Source: Capsicum annuum
Lineage: Eukaryota > Streptophyta > Magnoliopsida > Solanales > Solanaceae
NCBI RefSeq assembly: GCF_002878395.1
Contig: NC_061118.1
Location: 127,430,216-127,494,215 of the forward strand
Direction: 5' to 3'
DNA length: 64,000 nucleotides
In this document: positions 22,986-34,547 of the stretch, in pieces
Position numbering within the stretch: the stretch's first letter is position 1
Layout of the letters: each line of letters opens with the position of its first letter
Notes under the pieces: generated by a model
What the model saw: the letters and a program-made list of their open reading frames with translations, nothing else
Database searches by the model: none
What the model was told of the DNA's origin: nothing
Made by a program: the position numbers and the translations under genes

Positions 22986-24428
22986 TGATAAGTTCTCAAT
23001 TTGATAACTTACTAGCACTTTTAAGCCTAAATTATCATACTTTTTGTTGATTTGTTGTTAATTTCTTACTTAATGCTCATTTGTGTAGGTAAAGGTTAAA
23101 AAGGGAAGATGAGTAAGTCATTTAAGTCAACAAGAGGCCAAATATAAAAGAAAAAAGCCAAATGCTTGAAATCAGGACCAAGAATCGACTCTCCATTATT
23201 GCAATCGCAGCCTAAGGGTCACTATTGTGATCTAATTTCAATTCAAACCTTGGCAATCATGAGGTGACCACCACAATCACGAGAATTGCAAATATTATCA
23301 AGAGATGGCGATCATGATAGGTTAGAAAAATCAAGGAAATAATTATAATATACTTAAGAGACCAAGAGCAAGGTGGCATTTTTGTAACATTTGAAAAATA
23401 TGGAATTTAGGCTTAAATAGGTGTTTTAAGATCAATTTTCATCATCTATATTTTATCCATCTTTTTCCCATCTATATATTTTCCATATTTAGGACATCGT
23501 TGAACTACTCTTAAACTAATAAGACATTAGAGAAATTCATAAATGAAGGATTAGAAAATTCCATTAAAGATTTGTTGAAATTTATAGTTTGGATTTGCAT
23601 TCTCTTTATCTTTCATGGAACAATTTGGTGGAAGTTTTGTTATATCTTTACTTTCTATCTTTATGAGTAGTTAATTCTTAATCTTGGGGTTATGCTTGAA
23701 TAGGTTCTGATTAGTGTATGAGTGTTGCTTATTTATCTATCTAATTAGCTATTTATTGTGGTTTTTACTTTTACCCCATGCTTGAACTAGAAATTATGTG
23801 TGAAAACCCCAAATATTTAGGATCCCATACCATCCTTGAAAGAGGGGTATTGGGTGAGGGGTATTTGCAAACAATAACTTGAGTTACCTTGTGGGATCAA
23901 ATTATCTTAGAAATAAAGGTGTTGTTTGAGTTAAATCATTTGATAGTATCTTCTTCAAAATAAGGGTGCTAATCGAGAAAAAGGATTAGTTGTTTTTCCA
24001 CATTCATTAGGTGTTTGAAAGAACCAACAAATGAAATTTAGTGTTTTATTGAAAGATTCACACTAATACCTCTAAATTTAGCCTACCCATGACAATAGTT
24101 AAATTTGGATAAATTCTCAACTACACATGCATGAGTTCGCACCTAGAATGTCATGACCCCAAGATCTATTCCTAATTGATTACGCGATAATTTTTTTAGC
24201 CTCGAGTTAGTCGTCCAAAAGCCCAAGAATTGTTATACTTTTGAAAACGTTCTAAAACCCCCAAATATTTGTATCCCATACTTGAATTTAGCAAGTAACT
24301 TTTATTTCAAACTTATTTGATCACCACTAACATTGTTCCTCATGGATTTGACCCCGACTCAAAGTTTAAAAATTATATTGACAACGACCGCCTTGAACTT
24401 AATTTGATATGTAAGTTGAGAGTTATCA
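22986..24428 (+). repeat. 5' LTR of element D
   Basis: TGATAAGTTC...GAGAGTTATCA, 1443 bases. The first 1050 bases align with 41241-42292 (for example AGGGAAGATGAGTAAGTCAT in both). It contains a patch of GCAATC/GTGATC/GCGATC words at about 23190-23320. The end (CAACGACCGCCTTG then TTGATATGTAAGTTGAGAG) matches the LTR ends of H. Confidence 0.85.
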
Positions 24429-24431
24429 AAA

Positions 24432-24450
24432 TAGTGTCATTGCCAGGGAA
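24432..24450 (+). other. primer-binding site of element D (tRNA-Asp type, degenerate)
   Basis: TAGTGTCATTGCCAGGGAA, three bases after the LTR. The H copy (TGGTGCCATTGTCGGGGAA) shows the less damaged form. Confidence 0.7.
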
Positions 24451-24570
24451 CAATTTGGTGTATTGAGTTATTTTGGAATTTTTCCTTTCTTGCTTTGATT
24501 CAAACTTGTGAGTATTTTTTTGTGATTTTCTGTTGGTTCTTGTATTAGATTTTTTTGTTTACTTGTCACT

Positions 24571-25651
24571 ATGGAATCTTGGAATTAATGATTTTAGTGG
24601 TTACAAATCTTATCTTTATGATCCAAGTACATATTATGCTAAACCCACTTTGAAAAAATTGTAAATATGCTCCCCGACAATAGGTGTTTGCACCATCTCG
24701 ATCCTATTTGGAGTACGATTGTTCTTTATATAGTGGTTGAGATAGACATTGGAGTGATTTTCCAAATGCCCCATCACTTAGTTATGCTAACAAAAAGGCT
24801 AGTTCGTCTTTTGAGTTTGATAGGTCTCATGATATGATAAATAAAGAACGCGTGATGGGTATAATAGAGTTGAAGCAATACTTCTAACAATCTTGGACCA
24901 GGTGACTACCACGGGGGAGAACATGTATCTCTTGCACTGATCCACGATGGTATTTAAAGAAAAGTGAAAATAAAGAAGAAGTGGTTGAGGAGGATAAACT
25001 TTCAAGTGTCATAAATAGGCCCAATCTTCAAAATAAAGGTGATATTGATGTGGAATAATGCTTGGTCATTTGTCAACCAACCTACTCCAAAATGATAATA
25101 GATGCCAACATTGAAGAAATAATACAAGATTTGAAAGAAAAAGCCAAGAAAATCTTTTGTGAAGGCTCTAGTTTTTTTAGAGGTAAGAATGTCAAGGAGA
25201 ATGCAAATCCAGAAATAGGAAGACGACCTCATTCCAATCACTTTTTTATATTACGCTTGGTGGATGTGATAGAAGTTAAACCACCCAAGCAAATAATGTA
25301 CATTGGAGATGAGGAACAAAATTTTTACATTTTGGAGTTTGTTATTCCAAAAGGAAGCAATTACATTCCTCATATGAAGGACAATAAGTACAAAATCCAA
25401 TGTTTGACAAGTGGTTTTTTGATGTTCTCACTAATTCCCAATAAGCCTATTCGAAAATTTGATGTCAAGTTGAGTAAATGGTTAAACTATTTAAAGTGGT
25501 GAGATAGAAAATATATCAGTGTTCCCATACCTTTGCCCAAAGTACCTCAAAGATATATTGATCTAAACTTGAGCTAACCATTCAAATCTTCTAAATAAAG
25601 ACATAAGTGATAGTCAAAAGATGTCTTGCCACGAATTTAAGTAAGGCGCAT
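24571..25651 (+). pseudogene. unrecognised coding frame of element D (same family as in H)
   Basis: It starts MESWN at 24571, like H at 38750, and then decays. The middle shows CLHHLDPI and an I-G-V-I segment matching the second cysteine cluster region of H. The clean stretch 25062-25502 carries the conserved C-terminal domain: PHSNHFFILRLVDVIEVKPP, KQIMYIGDEEQNFYILEF, then SGFLMFSLIPNKPIRKFDVK. A further frame reads PLPKVPQRYIDLNL and the region ends at the hairpin 25652. I do not recognise the domain. It stands where gag (and pol) would be. It has no protease or RT motifs. A divergent gag or an accessory protein is possible. Confidence 0.6.
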
Positions 25652-25669
25652 CTTGGGAGGCAACCCAAG
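25652..25669 (+). other. post-coding hairpin of element D
   Basis: CTTGGGAGGCAACCCAAG: a perfect 6-base stem around a 6-base loop AGGCAA, at the end of the coding frame. Confidence 0.75.
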
Positions 25670-27298
25670 AAATTTTTCTTAATATTTTCCATTGTTTTTT
25701 ATTTAATTTTTAGCTAGTTTTTGGGTGTTTGTAAGTGATAGCATAAGTTGGAAAGGTTATCTAAAGAATGAAACCCCAAATAAGTTTACTAGAATTTTAT
25801 TTTATTATTTTCCACTCTTAAACAAACTCAAAAGGAGCTCCTTAGTTTAAGTTTCTTTAAAGTATGAATTGTGATCACATTCCATGGCTTCTTTTGGTTT
25901 TAATTTACATTATTTGAGTTTAATTTTGTTGAATTGAGTTTTTGTGATAAAATTTTTTTAATGTGTTCCTTGTTCCAAATGCTCAATTGCAAAAATTCTT
26001 GCTTCCATACTCTAGTGCACACTATATGTTCGATGAAACACCCACTTGTAAATCTTTTTATTAATTGAGTGGTAGGTGATCGAATTTGGTTAGTATAATT
26101 ACAAATGGCGTGTATTGCAGTGAATTGATGCATTGATATTTCTCATATGTGTTGTTATTCTATTTTTCAAGATCTTATCTTTCATGCACACCACATTTTT
26201 GTTAAAATGACGATAAGGAAGGACTGCCTTATGTGCTTATAAAGGTTAATGTGAATTTTCTTGGGCCATTATGTGATCATTTTCGGAGAATAACTTTGAG
26301 TCCAATTTGTATTAAGTGTTGGATAATCGTTGGTTTTTGGTATAAATTATTGATGAATATTGTGTCCATAGTTTGATCAACTAATGTACTTGTCATAGTA
26401 TCCTTGGGTGAAGTTTGAGTAACTAGAGAGACATGAATTATTGCCTTTCTCTATGATAGATTGGGTGATTCCACTCTTAAGGGTATATGGTCGTTTGTGT
26501 TTCTATTGGTTCCATGAGTGTATTTTGAGCTAAATGGGCAATATGTGAAGTTGTTAAAGAATCCCATAGAGTGTAATGAAAATGTTACCCTGCATTCACC
26601 TAAGTTTTTCTTTAATTGATTAGGAAGAGGCAAAAGTTCAAAAGTACTTTCAAAATGTCATTGGCAAGAAATGGAATGATTTTGAGAAAAACCAAAAATA
26701 TAGATTTCTTGTTGAAAAAGATCAAGGATGTTTTTGAGCTTTCTTTTGAGTGAGACCATTAAATTCAATTTTTGGCTCTCTGTTTACAAGGATGAGTCTT
26801 TGACTCAGAGTAACTTATGCAGCTCAAATAGCTCAAATTGGTTGGAGGGATAACTTCTAGCTCAATGAGTATGATGTCATGTATGGTGAGATTTTTGAAT
26901 AATTCTTGTACATATGTGTAATCTAGAACTTGCCTCGAGTGTATTCAAAGAAACATTCTAGGGAATCTTGGTTTCGAGGATAACTCGAGGTCATTTTTGG
27001 TAAGTCACATACAAAAATTCCCACCATAACATTGTTTTCTAGCTAACCCAATTCACCCTTTTTTCCCACCTTTCTTTCTTACTGAAATAATAACCATGAT
27101 AAAACACATAAACCCTTTTGAAAATCTCTGTTTTGGCGCTTAACCTTCTTTGATGCATCGCATGATTCTAAATAATGGATTATAGTCAAAAGCCTAAATT
27201 TAGGGGGTTGTATATTTGGGAAAAGATGTAAGGGTGGGTCAGATTCCTAGTTTGGGGGAAGAATATTATATTCTAAGATCATCCAAGAATCATGTATG
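25670..27298 (+). other. non-coding internal region of element D, left part
   Basis: 1.6 kb without a readable gene on either strand. Short plus-strand pieces hint at decayed coding sequence (for example around 26200-26330 and 26400-26720) but give no recognisable motif. A purine-rich AGTTTGGGGGAAGAA lies at 27250. The minus-strand frames 25900-26133 and 26451-26633 are chance. Confidence 0.4.
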
Positions 27299-27303
27299 TA
27301 AAG

Positions 27304-29123
27304 TGTAGACACGTAATTTTGTCTCTCCCTAAAACCAAATTTTATCCATTTTCATGTCACTTTATAATATACCCTCACCCATTTAATAATTTCCCTATAA
27401 AAAAACCAAAAAAACAATGTAATAAAAATATCCCACTTTTGACACCTCACCCTAACAAAAATAACAACCTATCGACCTCACACCCTACCCCATATACCCC
27501 CACATACCTCTCGCAAAAAAGGGTTTGTTTCATACCATTCCATACACAACACACACCATATACACACACTTCTATTTTTTACAAAAATACTCACCTAACC
27601 TAAAAATACACACAAATAGGAGTACGCATGCATACACTCACTGGAAATCATAAAAAGGAGAAAAACAAAAAACACATTGGGATGGTAAGAAGAAACCGAT
27701 GAGAAGAACAATCAAACCAGCAAGATTTCAGCTGGTTCTTAAGTTTTTCAGCCACTTTTCAAGTTTTCCCATGAAACTTTTCATCAGAATCGGCTCTGGT
27801 TCGTCGAACAGAACCACCCAGTCCTGAAACCCTAAAAACTCTCAATATTTTTCTTGATTCTCTAACGAAATGCCACTGGGAAATGTATTTCAGTAACCCA
27901 TTAATCCAAACATGGCTATTTGAACTATTCCAATGAGATCTCACCAGAAATCATCACACGTGTCTTTGATTCACCTAATTTTATTTTGGGTTGTTCAATT
28001 TATTTCTGCGAATTTCTGTTCGGATTGGATTTTGAGATTTCCTATTGGAGTTTATTCATTCTAAAGATTGAGGTGAGTTTAATAGAATTAGATTCTTTAC
28101 TTTTATCGAGAAACACTTTTTTGAAAGCTCCAAATTGAGGTCGATTTCTAATCTTTACTCTTTTATTTCCCTGTTTATGATACTTGGTGTTATGGATTGA
28201 CCATTTGTGTGATTGTTTGATCCTTGTTGGTGGTGAATAGTTTCTTGGATTTGATTAATTGTTGGTTCCATTGGTTATGCATTATTTGATGAAATGATAT
28301 CTTATTTGAGATTTGAAATTTGAAATTTGAGAATAAACGTAGGGTGCAAACTAAAAATTGACAAAGGAGAATATTGGTTATTTAGATTCATTTATGATTA
28401 TTTAATTCAGAATAAGTATTGACCTTGTTAAACACAATAATATCATGATAGGTTGAAATAGATAGACAAACGTAGGTCGAGTAGCCAAATTCAGGAATAA
28501 TGATTATTTAATACTTGAATGGTTTGAATGATTTTGTTTTATCACATAAAATATCTATTCATTTATCTTGATAATGCCTCGAGTTCATTTGTATTTACTC
28601 ACCAAAGAATGCCCCGAAGTATCTTGTATACGAAGGACGTTTGTGATGAAGGCCCAAGGCATCGGGTAGAGCATAGTTCAGGGTTAGAATAGGTTTATTT
28701 CAGCATCTTTTATTTCAGACTGTAATAATTGGACTGGATACTATTTTTTGGATTGGTTTTAGGATTAGTTTTGTTTTTTTGTTTCTTATTTTGTTCGTTT
28801 GTAAGTTTCATAGTGTCTACTAGATGATGTACTCAATAAAGCGACCGTGTTTGAACCATGGAATCGAGGGGTGCTTACCACCTTCCCCTTGGTCAACAGA
28901 ATTTCTTAACCAGAATCTTTATTTGTAGATCAGTTTTAGAGTCAAACTATTTTGAAAAAGGATTTTCAAAGGTTACTTGGCACACACGATTTATATCAAG
29001 TGAAGACTCTGAATTTTATCGTAAAATATCCTTTTCAAAACAAAAATGTTTTATTTTTTCAATTAAAAATAAAACCTTTTGAAACATAAAATTCTATCTA
29101 TTTTTGGTAAAAAAGGTGTGTGA
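27304..29123 (+). repeat. 5' LTR of element G
   Basis: TGTAGACACG...GGTGTGTGA, 1820 bases, aligning with 32599-34471 over its length. TATAAAAAAA at 27396 is a likely core promoter (TATAAAAAG at 32692 in the partner). Confidence 0.85.
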
Positions 29124-29129
29124 TAGCTC

Positions 29130-29147
29130 TGGCAACTATGCTGGGGA
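29130..29147 (+). other. primer-binding site of element G
   Basis: TGGCAACTATGCTGGGGA, six bases after the LTR, the type seen in Tat/Ogre-like elements. I do not assert which tRNA it pairs with. Confidence 0.65.
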
Positions 29148-29390
29148 CTTTTTAGAATTCAAGCTTATTTTTTTGAGTTGTATCGGCTTAGTTTGTACTA
29201 TAGTTGTATTATCGTTATTGAATGCCTGCGTTCTACGTGCTTATAATTTTTCTCTTATGTGTTACCACTTTATATCTGTCATCATGTTCATAACACGAGT
29301 CATTTCTTTCACAACAAGTTTGATAGTGCATGTATGTACACGACCTCTAGTTGAGTTACCCCTATTTTAGGAGGAGGAGACATCGGGTGT

Positions 29391-30708
29391 ATGGAGTTTA
29401 TGGAAAGCTCTCCGAGCGAATATCAACCATACACTCCCTTGAATAGCCTTGTTAGTGGACCCCAACCTAGGTCAGCCATTGTGATTATTAAGTCAAAGAA
29501 CTAGTCTAACCATGTTCAGGATCTAAGAAAGTTCTTTGAAAGGCTTTGCAGGTACAATCTCAAAATTAATCCAGCAAAATATGTATTTGGAGTGCCATCC
29601 AGAAAGCTGTTGGGGTTTATAGTCAATCGTCGTGGTATTGAATTGGATCCTTCAAAAATCTAAGTCATTCAGGATTTACCGCCGCCCAAGAACAGAATAG
29701 ATGTGATAGTTTGTTTGGTAGATTGAACTACATCAGCAGGCTTATTGCTCAGCTCACAACCACTTGTGAGCCCATAATCAAGTTGTTGAAGAAAAGTGTT
29801 ACGGTTGAGTTGACTAAGGAATGTCTGGAAGCGTTCGATAAAATCAATAGATATTTCTCAAATCCACCTGTGTTGGTACCACCAATGCCTGGTAGGCCTT
29901 TGATCTTGTACTTATTAGTTATCGACAATTGCTTAGGTTGTGTCTTGGGTCAACATAATGTCACAGGAAAAAAGGAGCAAGTTATTTATTATCTTAGCAA
30001 GAGGTTCACAATATATAAAGCCAAGTACACTCTTCTTGAAAGGACGTACTGCGCCCTAACTTAGGTAGCGCAAAAATTAAAGCATTATCTTTCATCCTAC
30101 GCTGCTTATATCATATCCCACATAGATATTTTGAACTATATCTTTCAAAAGCCTATGAAAATACATCGACTGGAAAAGTGGAAAATATTGCTTACTGAGT
30201 TTGACATTGTATATATGACTCAATCCACCATGAAAGCACAAGATTTGTCTGATCATTTTGCTGAGAACCTCATTGATAAAGATTATTAACCATTGAAGAC
30301 ATATTTCCCTGATAAAGAGGTGTTGTGTATTGATGAAGTCATTATAGAGGCTGATCCAGGTTGGAAGTTGTTCTTTGATGGTGCCATTAATATGAAATGA
30401 GTCAGAATAGGTACAATTCTTATCTCTAAATTGGGCCAATATTTTTCGGTAACAGCACAACTTTAATTTTATTGTACCAACAACATAGAAGAGATGAAAC
30501 TTGCATTCTAGGGCTAAGGCTAGATATTGACATGGGTGTTTAGGAATTATTATTTTTGGGGGACTCAGACTTGCTTGTCCATCAGATTTAAGGCATTTGG
30601 GAGACATGGAATTTAAAGCTCATATCGTATCGACAATGCTTGCATGATCTATGTCAACAGTTCGTATCAATAAGGTTTAAGCATATTCAAAGAATTCATA
30701 ATGAGATT
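29391..30708 (+). pseudogene. fused remnant of G: 30-codon leader, RT second half, RNase H, archaeal-type RNase H
   Basis: An ATG at 29391 opens MEFMESSPSEYQPYTPLN, which runs in frame at 29481 into VIIKSK, the RT segment that directly follows the catalytic YVDD. The active site and everything before it are gone. Next come LRKFFERLCRYNLKINPAK and GFIVNRRGIELDPSKI, then the clean stretch 29711-30064 with MFGRLNYISRLIAQLTT, ILYLLVIDNCLGCVLGQHNV and ALT. A linker with KPMKIHRLEKWKILLTEFDI and ADHLAEN-like text follows. From about 30355 a second RNase H is visible: WKLFFDGAINMK and ILISKLGQYFSVTAQL. It stops abruptly at about 30708 where the first tandem array starts; integrase is absent. The frame is broken by stops at 29508 and later. 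Confidence 0.8.
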
Positions 30709-31001
30709 ACTTTATGTTCGGGACCCTCCTGAAAAATGGGAATTAACTTTATGTTTAGGACACTCCTGAAAAATAGGAATTTCTTTTATGTTCAGGACCC
30801 TCCTGGAAAATAGGGATTTACTTTGTTTTCAAGACACTCCTTGAAAAGGTGATTTACTTTATGTTCAGGACCATCATGGAAAATGGGAAATCACTTTATG
30901 TTCAAGAACATCCTGGAAAGTGGAAATTTAGTTTATGTTGAGGACCCTCTTAAAAATGGGAATTTATTTTATGCTCAGGACCGTCTTGGAAAATAGGACT
31001 C
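30709..31001 (+). repeat. tandem array 1 of element G, 8 units of about 37 bases
   Basis: Units begin ACTTTATGTTCAGGACC, continue CTCCTGGAAAATGGGAATTT and vary by a few bases each. Eight units can be counted. It starts at the exact point where coding similarity ends. Confidence 0.85.
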
Positions 31002-31078
31002 AATTTTAAAAAAATGAAATCATTCTCTATCAAAATCATTATTTGGGATAATTTTTGTTCTAGATTTGATTTTGATTT

Positions 31079-32268
31079 CCAGAGCCCGCCTGAAGAATAG
31101 GGTGATGAAACTAAAAGTCAGGAACCCGCCTGAAGAACATGGTGATGAAATTGAAAGCAAAGAGAACTCTTTAAGAATAGGGTAATGAAATTGAAAGTCA
31201 GGAGTACACCTGAAGAACAGGGTGATAAAATTGCAAGTCAGGAGCGCGCTTGAAAAACAGGGTGACAATATTACAAGTCAGGAGCCCATATGAAGAACAG
31301 GGTGATGAAATTACAAGTTAGGATCCCGCCTTAAGAATAGGGTGATGAAATTGTAAGTCGCCCGCCTTAAGAACAATGTGATGAAATTGCTAGTTAAGAG
31401 CCCATCTAAAGAACAGGGTGATTAAATTACAAGTCAGGAGCCGGCCTGAAGAATAGGGTGATAAAATTGCAAATCAGAAGCCCACCTAAAAAACTGGGTG
31501 ATATAATTTAAATTGAATAGCCTTTCTGAAGAACAAGGTGATGAAATTGAAAGTAAGGAGCCCACTTGAAGAATGGGGATATGAAATTACAAGTCACGAG
31601 CCCGCCTGAAGAATAGGGTAATGAAATTGTAAATTAGGAGTCCACCTGAAAAATAGGGCGCTGAAATTGAAAGTCAGGAGCCAGCATGAAAAATAGGGTG
31701 ATAATATTTAAAGTCAAGAGGCCGCCTGAAGAACAATGTGATGAAATTGCAAGTCAGGAGGCTGCTTGAACAATAGGGTGATGAAATTGAAAGTTAGGAG
31801 TCCGTCTGAAGAATAGTATGATGAAATTGAAAGTCAGGAGTCCGTCTGAAGAATAGTATGATGAAATTGAAAGTCAGGAGCTTCCTAAAGTACAAGGTGA
31901 TGAAATTGAAAGTTAGGAATCCGTCTAAAGAACAGGGTGATGAAATTGCAAGTCAACAGCCCACCTGGAGAACAGGGTGATAAAATTAAAAGTCAGGAGC
32001 CAGCTTGAAGAACAGAGTGATTTTAAAAGTCAGGAGCCCACCTAAAGAACAAGGAGATGAAATTGCAATTCAAGCTCTCGCCTAAAGAATAGGGAGATGA
32101 AATTGCAAGTCAGGAGCCCGCCTGAATAATGTGGTGATAAAATTTAAAGTCAGGAGCTTGCCTAAAGAACAGGATGAAGAAATTAAAAGCCAAGCAACAA
32201 GGTGATAAAATTGCAAGTCAAGAGCCCTCTTGGAGAATAGGGTGATAAATAGCAAGTCAAGAGCCAAG
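31079..32268 (+). repeat. tandem array 2 of element G, about 30 units of 40 bases
   Basis: Units begin CAGGAGCCCGCCTGAAGAA, continue CAGGGTGATGAAATTGAAAGT and drift between copies. Three units are shortened (for example near 31360, 32010 and 32190). Units 31795-31834 and 31835-31874 are identical except for their first base, showing a recent duplication. The core GGA-CCC-CCTG-AA-GGG is shared with array 1. The short spacer 31002-31078 is AT-rich. Confidence 0.9.
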
Positions 32269-32598
32269 GAAAGCTTCATAGATAGGAGTTTATGGTTTTA
32301 TTTATATTTTTAACTTGTAATTTTTCATTTTTAATGTAATAACAGAGTCACGGACAAAAACCTTGATAGACTCACTTGACTCTTCAACTTGGTGTAGTCC
32401 ACTTTCTTTTCAAACCTTATAGATACCTGTGACTTGATTCCCTCATAATCTGGGTAAATAGGATGTCCAAAATTAACAATCAGTTGCATTCCTTCCTTCT
32501 ATTTCCTAACTTAGAGTAATGGTCGTGTCAAAATTTATTCTCGTTTTCTACTTCTTTGTCTGTAAACACTTTGTGTTTACATCCAAAGAGGGGCATGA
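32269..32598 (+). other. 3' non-coding end of element G with polypurine tract
   Basis: 330 bases without coding potential, ending in AAAGAGGGGCATGA (32585-32598), the plus-strand primer directly before the 3' LTR. Confidence 0.7.
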
Positions 32599-34471
32599 TG
32601 TAGAAACAAAATTTTGTCCCTCCCTAAAACTAAATTTTATCCATTTTTTGTCTCGCTTTATCATACACCCTCACCTATTTAATATTTTCCCTATAAAAAG
32701 AAAACAAATGACCAACCTAACAAAAATAATCCCACTTTTGAAACCTTACCCTAACAAAAATAACAACCTATCCACTTCACACCCTACCCCATATACCACC
32801 ACATACCCTCCACCCCACGTTTGATTCCATTTTTCTAACAAATTCTCTCAAAAAGGATAAAAATATATATGATACACACTACTATATAAATATAGATACA
32901 TAACAGAAAAGGGGTTTCTTCATCACAATGTCATACACAATACACACCATAAATACACAATTCCATTTTTGATAATAAATATACTCACCTAACCTCACAA
33001 TACACATAGATAAGAATACGCATACACTCATTAACAAGAAATCATAAAAAAGAGAAAAACAAAAAAGAGTTTGGGATAGGAAGAAGAAACTGGTAAGAAG
33101 AACAATCAAACTGGTGAGGTTCTGGTTGGTTTTCAAGTTTTCTGGCAAGTTTTCAAGTTTTTCAGCAAAAATTTTCATCGGAATTTGCTCTGGTTCGTCG
33201 AATAGACCCACCCAGTCCCAAAACCCCTAAAAATCTTGATAGTTTTCTTGATTCTTAGGCAAAATCACACCAAGAAATTCATTTCTGTAACCCATTAATC
33301 CAAAATCAAGCGATTTGAGCTAATTCCGGTGAGATCTCGCTGGAAACCATCACACGGGTCTTTGATTCTCCTAATTTTATTTTGGGTAGTTCAACTTATT
33401 TTAGCAGATTTCTGTTCGAATTGGATTTTGAGATTCTTCCATTTTAGTTGGTTTGTTGAGATGTTTAAGTTAAGGTTATCGAAAGTGAATTCTTTATTTT
33501 TACCAAGAAACACTTTTTTGAAAGTTCTAAATTGACTTCCATTTCTAATATTTACTCTTTTATATCCTTATTTATGATACTCGATGTTATGGATTGAACA
33601 TTTGTGTGATTGTTTGATCTTTGTTGGTTGTGAATAGTTGCTTGGTTTTGATTCATTGTTGGTTCTATTGGTTATGTATTGTGTGATGAAATAATGTCTC
33701 ATTTGAAATTTGAAATTGGTAATTTGAGAATAAGAGTAGGGCATGAACTAAAAATAAACAAAGGAGAATATAGGTTATTTTGATTAATTAATGGTTGTTT
33801 AATTTTGATAGGAAAACATAGGTCGGGTAGGAAAATTCGAGAATTATGATTGTTTAATGCTTGAATGGTTTGAATTATTTTGTTTTATCACATAAAAATG
33901 TATTTATTTTGCCGAGGAATGCCCCGAGGCCAGTTGTATTTATTCACCAAGGAAGCCCCCAAAGTATCCTATATGTAAAAGACATTCATGATGAAGGTGC
34001 AAGGCGTCGGGTAGAGCATAGTTCAGGGTTAGTATAGATTTATTTAAGTATCTTTTGTTTCGGACTATAATAATTGGACTGGAAACTATTTTTTGGATTT
34101 GTTTTTGGATTGGTTTGTTTGCTTGCTTGTTTTGTGTGTTTTGTTGGGTTATATATTCAGTAGTTTCTACTAGCCAGTATATTTCACGAAGCGACCATGG
34201 TTGAACCACGGGATCAAGGGTTGCCTAACTCCTTTCCCTCAATCAATAGAATTCCTTAATCGGAATCTCTATTCGCAAATCAGTTTTAGAGTTAAACTAT
34301 TTTGAAAAAGGATTTCCAAAGGTGACTTGGTACACCTAACTTATGTCATGTGGGAACTTTGAATTTAATTTTAAAAGATCCTTTTTGAAACAATTTTTTT
34401 TTGTCACTTAATAATAAAAACCTATTGAAACATAAAATTCTATCTTTTTTTGGTAAAAAAGAGGTGTGCCA
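32599..34471 (+). repeat. 3' LTR of element G
   Basis: TGTAGAAACA...GAGGTGTGCCA, 1873 bases. It aligns with the 5' LTR with many substitutions and small gaps, so the insertion is not young. Confidence 0.85.
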
Positions 34472-34476
34472 TAAGG

Positions 34477-34547
34477 TTGTCAACTAATGTTTCTAAAAGA
34501 CAATAGATGTGCTTGATGATAAAGTTGAATATCCTATCCTATAGAAC
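34477..34547 (+). other. element D internal piece between G and H
   Basis: 71 bases including the agaac target of H (34543-34547). It continues D from 27298 to 40424. Confidence 0.6.

Larger units (their letters stand above)
27304..34471 (+). mobile_element. Element G: Tat/Ogre-like Ty3/gypsy, large internal deletions, two tandem arrays
   Basis: Two LTRs (27304-29123, 32599-34471) flanked by taaag (27299-27303) and taagg (34472-34476). Only the second half of RT, both RNase H domains and a tandem-repeat-rich 3' region remain between them. Gag, protease, the RT active site and integrase are missing. Two RNase H domains are the mark of the Tat lineage. It lies inside element D. Confidence 0.85.

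Noticed and set aside
24355..24385. Pol III B-box-like text (GGATTTGACCCC) at the LTR ends of D, H and C
   Set aside because: The match to the box is partial and no A box or terminator is placed correctly.
25062..25502. Host gene candidate (146 codons)
   Set aside because: It lies between the LTRs of D with a primer site and hairpin around it, and has a relative in H. It is treated as a retroelement frame.
30092..30607. 171-codon open frame on the minus strand
   Set aside because: It is antisense to the RNase H region of element G, which has clear protein similarity on the plus strand. No start context or motif supports it.
30709..32268. Regular repeats that could suggest a CRISPR array
   Set aside because: Units are directly adjacent with no unique spacers, they drift in sequence, and the context is a plant retrotransposon.
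27304..34471. Integrated pararetrovirus (caulimovirus-type) as an explanation for the RT/RNase H in G
   Set aside because: LTRs, target duplication, primer site, polypurine tract and a second RNase H fit a Tat-type retrotransposon. No movement or coat protein motif was seen.
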